Assembly (NCBI GenBank): GCA_014874305.1
Contig: JACWAO010000101.1
Coordinates: 1 to 7,664 of the forward strand
DNA length: 7,664 nucleotides
DNA from: Candidatus Colwelliibacteriota bacterium
GTDB lineage: Bacteria; Patescibacteriota; Minisyncoccia; UBA6257; Colwellbacteraceae
Direction: 5' to 3'
The first letter of the stretch is position 1. Every line of letters starts with the position of its first letter. The position numbers were made by a program, and so were the translations under genes. Below, in pieces: positions 4,779 through 7,664 of this stretch. The notes beneath the pieces were generated by a model. That model was not told where the DNA came from. It was given only the letters and a program-made list of their open reading frames with translations, and searched no databases.

Positions 4779-4899
4779 GTTATCAACAGTTTTTTTAAAA
4801 ACGATTTGTTCTAAAATTAACTTAGGTGGTCAGTAGAAAGGTCAATGTGATTGATAGTCGGCGATCCAACCTTGACCGTAAAAAAATATTAATAATACC
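4779..4899 (+). other. murB-microgene spacer with a possible hairpin leader
   Basis: No ORF is supported here. A TAAAAT at 4812-4817 could be a -10 box but has no clear -35. GGTCAA (4840-4845) is complementary to TTGACC (4872-4877), and between them TTGAT (4851-4855) can pair with ATCCAA with one bulge, giving a two-stage hairpin in front of the microgene. The TTGACC would also pass as a -35 box, but no -10 sits at 16-18 nt. No rho-independent terminator is visible directly after murB; the first clear one is at 4957-4994. Confidence 0.25.
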
Positions 4900-4947
4900 A
4901 TGGCGGCAAAGAAGAAAGCCAAGAAGGGCGGCAAAAAGAAGAAATAG
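4900..4947 (+). CDS. Lysine-rich microprotein (15 aa)
   Basis: The frame encodes MAAKKKAKKGGKKKK and stop: nine lysines in 15 residues, the rest Ala/Gly apart from the initiator Met. It resembles the basic tails of histone H1-like or ribosomal proteins, so nucleic-acid or ribosome binding is a guess. It lies in its own slot between murB and hpf and is followed 9 nt later by a strong terminator, as expected of a short independent transcript. There is no SD; the upstream sequence is AT-rich (TATTAATAATACC), so initiation would be SD-independent. A longer frame crosses the region in another phase and looks like a shadow. The alternative is that this is just a chance A-rich stretch of a leader RNA. 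Confidence 0.5.
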   Translation: MAAKKKAKKGGKKKK

Positions 4948-4956
4948 TCTTTTTTG

Positions 4957-4994
4957 CAAACGACAAGCCCCGCTTTACGCGGGGCTTTGGTTTG
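4957..4994 (+). terminator. Strong rho-independent terminator
   Basis: AAGCCCCGC (4965-4973), loop TTTAC and GCGGGGCTT (4979-4987) form a perfect 9-bp GC-rich stem. An outer pair CAAAC (4957-4961) / GTTTG (4990-4994) extends it. On the + strand it is followed by TGGTTTGT. It closes the microprotein transcript, insulates hpf, and its right arm abuts the hpf -35 box. Confidence 0.85.
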
Positions 4995-5020
4995 TAAATA
5001 AGGCCCCCGCGGGGTAATAT
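4992..5020 (+). promoter_or_regulatory. hpf-secA promoter with a palindrome in the spacer
   Basis: TTGTAA (4992-4997; 4 of 6), a 17-nt spacer and TAATAT (5015-5020; 4 of 6). The -10 ends 7 nt before the hpf ATG at 5028, predicting a leaderless transcript. The spacer contains the perfect 10-bp palindrome CCCCGCGGGG (5005-5014), right against the -10 box and positioned like an operator. The alternative is a GC-rich spacer without a binding function. Confidence 0.5.
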
Positions 5021-5027
5021 AAGGCGT

Positions 5028-5348
5028 ATGAAGATAGACATAACGGCTAATAGTTTAGATTTAACGCCGGCTTTAAAGGAATATATAAATATGAAGCTTC
5101 AGGGTGTGGATAAGTTTTTAGGCAAACTCGGAGAAGGAACCGACGTGTATGTACGAGTCGAGGTGGGAAGGATTACCAGACACCACCACAAGGGCGATGT
5201 TTTTAGCGCGAAGGCGGTACTGCGCGCGGCGGGAACCGATATCCGCGCGGGAGCCGATGGCGAGGACGCGAGAGCCGTCGTCGATGAGGTTAAAGACAAG
5301 CTTATCGAGGAGGTCAGGAAGTTTAAAGAGAAAAGAGAGGAAAAATAA
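5028..5348 (+). CDS. hpf: Ribosome hibernation-promoting factor, short form (HPF/RaiA)
   Basis: 106 residues forming only the N-terminal S30AE/sigma-54-modulation domain, which binds the 30S decoding region and silences ribosomes when growth stops. The N-terminal strand MKIDITANSLDLTPALKEYINMKLQGVDKFL and the pair of strands TDVYVRVEVGRITRHHHKGDVFSAKAVLRAAGTDIRA, followed by the acidic/basic helix ending FKEKREEK, fit the beta-alpha-beta-beta-beta-alpha order. The C-terminal dimerisation domain of long HPF is absent, so this form would not be expected to make 100S dimers by the long-HPF route. The ATG at 5028 has only AAGG 3 nt upstream, too close for an SD. It lies 1 nt upstream of secA; hpf next to secA is a common bacterial gene order. 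Confidence 0.93.
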   Translation: MKIDITANSLDLTPALKEYINMKLQGVDKFLGKLGEGTDVYVRVEVGRITRHHHKGDVFSAKAVLRAAGTDIRAGADGEDARAVVDEVKDKLIEEVRKFKEKREEK

Positions 5349-5349
5349 C

Positions 5350-7664
5350 ATGTCTGGTTTATTCGGTATTTTTGGCAAAGGCGCGAAAATACCGCAGGAG
5401 ATTTCTTTGGTTAACGAGGAGGAGAAGCGCGTGCGTGATTTGAAAGACGAGGAGATCAAAGAAGAAAGCCTGCGGTTAAAAAAGGAAGTTGAAAACGGGA
5501 AGAGCCTGAACGATGTTCTGGTTCCGGCTTTTGCTTTAGTAAGGGAAGCCGCGCGCCGCACCTTGGGTCAGAGGCATTATGACGTACAGCTTTGGGGAGG
5601 GCTGGTGCTTCATAGCGGAGGAATAGCGGAGATGATGACCGGAGAGGGAAAAACTCTGGCCGCGACGCCGTCGGTTTATTTAAACGCGCTTTCGGGGAAA
5701 GGAGCGCATGTGGTGACGGTTAATGATTACCTGGCGCAAAGAGACGCGGTTTGGATGGGGCAGATCTACAGCTTTTTGGGATTGTCGGTCTCCTGTCTGG
5801 TGCACGAGGCGGCTTATATTTACGATCCGGCCTGGCGTATCCCAAAGGATGAAAGCGGCCTTATTGATAAGGAGCGGGATACGACCGGGAGCTTTCTGGT
5901 ACAGAAGGAGTACCTGCGTCCGGTAAGCAGGAGAGAGGCGTATGAGGCGGACATAACATACGGAACGAATAATGAGTTTGGTTTCGATTATCTTAGGGAC
6001 AACCTGTCGAGCAGTATTGTCCAGCAGGTTCAGAGAGGGCATAACTTCGCGGTTATCGATGAGGTTGATTCTATTCTTATAGACGAGGCCAGGACCCCGC
6101 TTATAATCTCCGCTCCGGACACCGAGTCTTCCGAGCTGTACAAGGTGTTCGCCCGCGCCGTCGACCGGCTGGAAAAGGATAGGGATTACATGGTGGATGA
6201 GAAGATGAAATCGGTGGAGGTTACGGAGGAGGGTATCGATAGGGTGGAGAGCGTTACCGGCATAAAGGATATTTTTGGAACGGAAAATCTGCGCCTCGTG
6301 AGATATCTCGAGTCGAGCCTCAAGGCCAAGGCGCTCTTTTTACGGGACAGGGATTACGTGGTTAAGGATGGTGAGGTGGTTATAGTCGATCAGTTTACCG
6401 GAAGGTTGATGCTTGGCCGGCGATACTCGGCCGGACTGCACCAGGCGATAGAGGCCAAGGAAAACGTTTTGGTCAAACAGGAAAGCAGGACGTACGCGCA
6501 GATAACGATTCAGAACTACTTCCGATTATATGAGAAACTTGCCGGCATGACGGGAACGGCTCAGACCTCGGCCGAGGAGTTCCATAAAGTGTATGGATTG
6601 GAGGTCGTAACCATACCGACCAACAAGCCCTTGGTAAGGAAGGACGAGTCGGACGTTGTTTTTAAAAATTTGAGCGGGAAGTATAAGGCGATTGCCAAAG
6701 AGGTCAGGCGCCTGTACGAGGAGGGGCGTCCTGTTCTTATCGGTACGACCTCGATAGAAAAGAACGAGATGCTTGCCGGGGTTTTGCAGGAAGAAGGGGT
6801 GCCGTTCGAGATTCTTAACGCTAAAAACCATGAGAACGAAGGCAGAATTATAGCCCAGGCCGGACGGGCCGGAGCGGTAACTCTGGCCACGAACATGGCG
6901 GGAAGGGGAGTGGACATAATCCTGGGGGGAAATCCTCCGGATCCGGAGACGGCTAAAAAAGTTCGCGACCTCGGAGGTTTGCACGTGTTAGGAACTGAGC
7001 GGCACGAGGCGAGAAGGATCGACAACCAGCTCAGGGGGCGCTCTGGCCGCCAGGGTGATCCCGGATCATCGCAGTTTTTCCTATCTCTCGAGGACGATCT
7101 TTTGCGCATTTTCGGCGGGGATCGTTTGAGGGGATTAATGGAGAGGATGGATGTTCCCGACGATATGCCTATCCAATCCGGTTTAGTTTCGAAGGCGATA
7201 GTGCAGGCTCAGGCGAAGATAGAAGGGTTAAACTTCGATTCCAGAAAGTACCTGCTTGAGTATGATGACATCTTGAACAAGCAGAGAGTGGAGTTTTATC
7301 TTATCCGTCAGCGCGTTTTGGGAGCCATGAATAAGGATGAGGTGAAGGACATTATAAAAGACGCTGTCGGCAGGCATGTTGAACTGCTATCCGCATCTTC
7401 CTTGTCCTGGGATGAGGTGAAAAAAATGGCGCAGGACGCGGGATTTGCGAGCGAGGAGTTGGCTGAAGGCGATTTTGACGGAATAAAGTCTCATGCCGAA
7501 TCGAAGATCGATGCCGTGCAGGAGGTTGGCTTCGCGAATACGCAGATCTTGGGGGCGATGGATTATTTATGGATGAACCACCTCGAGGATATCGAGGCTT
7601 TGACCGAGTCGGTGAAAATACGAGCATACGGGCAAAGGGATCCTTTGGTTGAGTATCGCCGCGA
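5350..7664 (+). CDS. secA: Preprotein translocase ATPase SecA (3' truncated by window)
   Basis: SecA is the ATPase motor that pushes unfolded preproteins through SecYEG. The frame is open from ATG 5350 to the window end (771 complete codons), so the C-terminus is missing. SD AGAGAGGA (5334-5341) lies 8 nt before the ATG, inside the end of hpf. Motifs: Walker A MTGEGKT (96-102), VNDYLAQRDA, ITYGTNNEFGFDYLRDN, Walker B DEVD (237-240) with DEARTPLIIS, the PPXD region, MTGTAQTSAEEF (400-411), GTTSIEKNE, ATNMAGRGVDI (513-523), the arginine-finger region LRGRSGRQGD (561-570), and the start of the scaffold/two-helix finger MDYLWMNHLEDIEAL. Compared with E. coli SecA, about 35 extra residues lie in the first nucleotide-binding domain (roughly 150-194, HEAAYIYDP onward). 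No frameshift is seen. Confidence 0.98.
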   Translation, partial: MSGLFGIFGKGAKIPQEISLVNEEEKRVRDLKDEEIKEESLRLKKEVENGKSLNDVLVPAFALVREAARRTLGQRHYDVQLWGGLVLHSGGIAEMMTGEGKTLAATPSVYLNALSGKGAHVVTVNDYLAQRDAVWMGQIYSFLGLSVSCLVHEAAYIYDPAWRIPKDESGLIDKERDTTGSFLVQKEYLRPVSRREAYEADITYGTNNEFGFDYLRDNLSSSIVQQVQRGHNFAVIDEVDSILIDEARTPLIISAPDTESSELYKVFARAVDRLEKDRDYMVDEKMKSVEVTEEGIDRVESVTGIKDIFGTENLRLVRYLESSLKAKALFLRDRDYVVKDGEVVIVDQFTGRLMLGRRYSAGLHQAIEAKENVLVKQESRTYAQITIQNYFRLYEKLAGMTGTAQTSAEEFHKVYGLEVVTIPTNKPLVRKDESDVVFKNLSGKYKAIAKEVRRLYEEGRPVLIGTTSIEKNEMLAGVLQEEGVPFEILNAKNHENEGRIIAQAGRAGAVTLATNMAGRGVDIILGGNPPDPETAKKVRDLGGLHVLGTERHEARRIDNQLRGRSGRQGDPGSSQFFLSLEDDLLRIFGGDRLRGLMERMDVPDDMPIQSGLVSKAIVQAQAKIEGLNFDSRKYLLEYDDILNKQRVEFYLIRQRVLGAMNKDEVKDIIKDAVGRHVELLSASSLSWDEVKKMAQDAGFASEELAEGDFDGIKSHAESKIDAVQEVGFANTQILGAMDYLWMNHLEDIEALTESVKIRAYGQRDPLVEYRR

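Noticed and set aside
4780..4788. DnaA-box-like TTATCAACA after murB
   Set aside because: A single copy with one mismatch to TTATCCACA, no cluster and no dnaA/dnaN context. Expected by chance in an AT-rich spacer.
4826..5017. 63-codon + strand ORF starting with GTG
   Set aside because: It runs through the microgene in another phase and straight through the strong terminator at 4957-4994; the composition is basic low-complexity with no SD. A shadow.
6526..7109. Minus-strand ORFs of 152 and 182 codons opposite secA
   Set aside because: Both are antisense to conserved SecA motifs and have no independent signals; long antisense frames are usual in GC-balanced genes of this kind.

Overview
The window reads as a chromosomal piece of a small-genome bacterium. 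The best guess is a member of the Candidate Phyla Radiation (Patescibacteria). This is inferred from a short MurC with the EACEYKRSFL signature, a SecA carrying an extra block in its first nucleotide-binding domain, a short IS1595/ISXO2-type transposase, tiny lysine-rich reading frames and several starts without a Shine-Dalgarno sequence. No rRNA or marker gene is present to fix the taxonomy.

Layout from left to right. (1) Positions 1-1262: the 3' part of murC on the + strand, with its N-terminus cut off by the window edge. (2) Positions 1263-1660: a compact candidate minus-strand transcription unit. It has a perfect -35 box, a 17-bp spacer, a hairpin at the extreme 5' end, an SD, a 63-65 codon ORF and a terminator with a T-tract, and it is convergent with murC. 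(3) Positions 1704-2763: an accessory operon on the + strand. It holds an intracellular trypsin-fold serine protease and, one base later, a 4-fold beta-flower protein with a proline-rich tail. A third small ORF (2766-2954) follows and runs antisense into the next gene. (4) Positions 2824-3665: an ISXO2-like transposase on the minus strand with its own promoter. A terminator-like inverted repeat (3663-3708) sits over its promoter. (5) Positions 3726-4778: murB with a promoter and a strongly structured 5' leader. (6) Positions 4900-4994: a 15-residue Lys/Gly/Ala microprotein followed at once by a strong terminator. (7) Positions 4992-7664: hpf/raiA (short form) and secA, adjacent and co-oriented; secA runs off the right edge.

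The housekeeping backbone is cell-wall precursor synthesis (murC, murB), ribosome hibernation and Sec export (hpf-secA). The stretch between murC and murB (about 1263-3720) is the accessory part. The protease and beta-flower genes look like one functional unit, but their role cannot be read from sequence alone.

A recurring pattern is that the protease, the transposase and hpf all have a -10 hexamer ending 6-7 nt before the ATG. This predicts leaderless mRNAs. secA and the minus-strand small ORF carry recognisable SDs instead, and murB a weaker one.
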